Below are positions 6,563 to 6,576 of a stretch of 6,576 nt of DNA, in pieces; the first letter of the stretch is position 1; the number at the start of each line of letters is the position of its first letter. The notes under the pieces were generated by a model. It was not told where the DNA came from. It saw only the letters and a program-made list of their open reading frames with translations, and made no database searches. The DNA lies in assembly GCA_023421635.1 (NCBI GenBank), contig JAEZSU010000273.1, forward strand, positions 1-6,576. Direction: 5' to 3'. The position numbers and the translations under genes were made by a program. This DNA comes from Actinomycetes bacterium. Its GTDB lineage: Bacteria > Actinomycetota > Actinomycetes > Actinomycetales > Microbacteriaceae.

Positions 6563-6576
6563 AGGTCGTGTGGGGT

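Noticed and set aside
1..6576. CRISPR array, insertion sequence, phage, tRNA or rRNA
   Set aside because: No regularly spaced repeats, transposase or phage-like frames, terminal inverted repeats or RNA-gene sequence could be seen; the only repeats are the octamer pair and the 3' hairpin.

Overview
The window is high-GC DNA (roughly 70% by eye). Its codon choice, frequent GTG starts, leaderless promoter signals and TAGGCT-type -10 boxes fit a Gram-positive actinobacterium. The protein sequences (a DUF3000 protein, an actinobacterial RNase D with HRDC domain, and a FadA/FadB pair) look most like Microbacteriaceae, possibly Microbacterium. That placement is inference from remembered family character, not from a search.

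Layout: almost everything is coding. Four genes lie head to tail on the minus strand, read from right to left: a DUF3000 protein (4651-5235), ribonuclease D (3458-4654), a FadA-type thiolase (2181-3386) and a FadB-type bifunctional hydratase/3-hydroxyacyl-CoA dehydrogenase (2170 to beyond the left edge). DUF3000 and rnd overlap by 4 nt (GTGA) and are very probably translationally coupled. A 71-nt gap with its own probable promoter precedes fadA, and fadA and fadB are only 10 nt apart. This gives an RNA-processing pair followed by a fatty-acid beta-oxidation pair. FadB hydrates enoyl-CoA and oxidises the 3-hydroxyacyl-CoA, and FadA cleaves the resulting 3-ketoacyl-CoA to acetyl-CoA.

On the plus strand, a membrane-anchored alpha/beta hydrolase (5261-6460) diverges from DUF3000 across only 25 nt. 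The two predicted -10 boxes overlap in that gap, one on each strand, and both transcripts are predicted to be leaderless or nearly so. Downstream of the hydrolase, the last 116 nt contain no gene but hold a long, exactly registered imperfect hairpin (6495-6562). All its non-Watson-Crick closures are G.U on the plus strand, so it is probably an RNA terminator or a repeat element.

The genes are mostly ordinary core actinobacterial functions. I see no phage, IS, CRISPR, tRNA or rRNA sequence and no evident new multi-gene system. The points most worth a second look are the compact divergent promoter, the 3' hairpin, the uncharacterised anchored hydrolase and the DUF3000-RNase D coupling.
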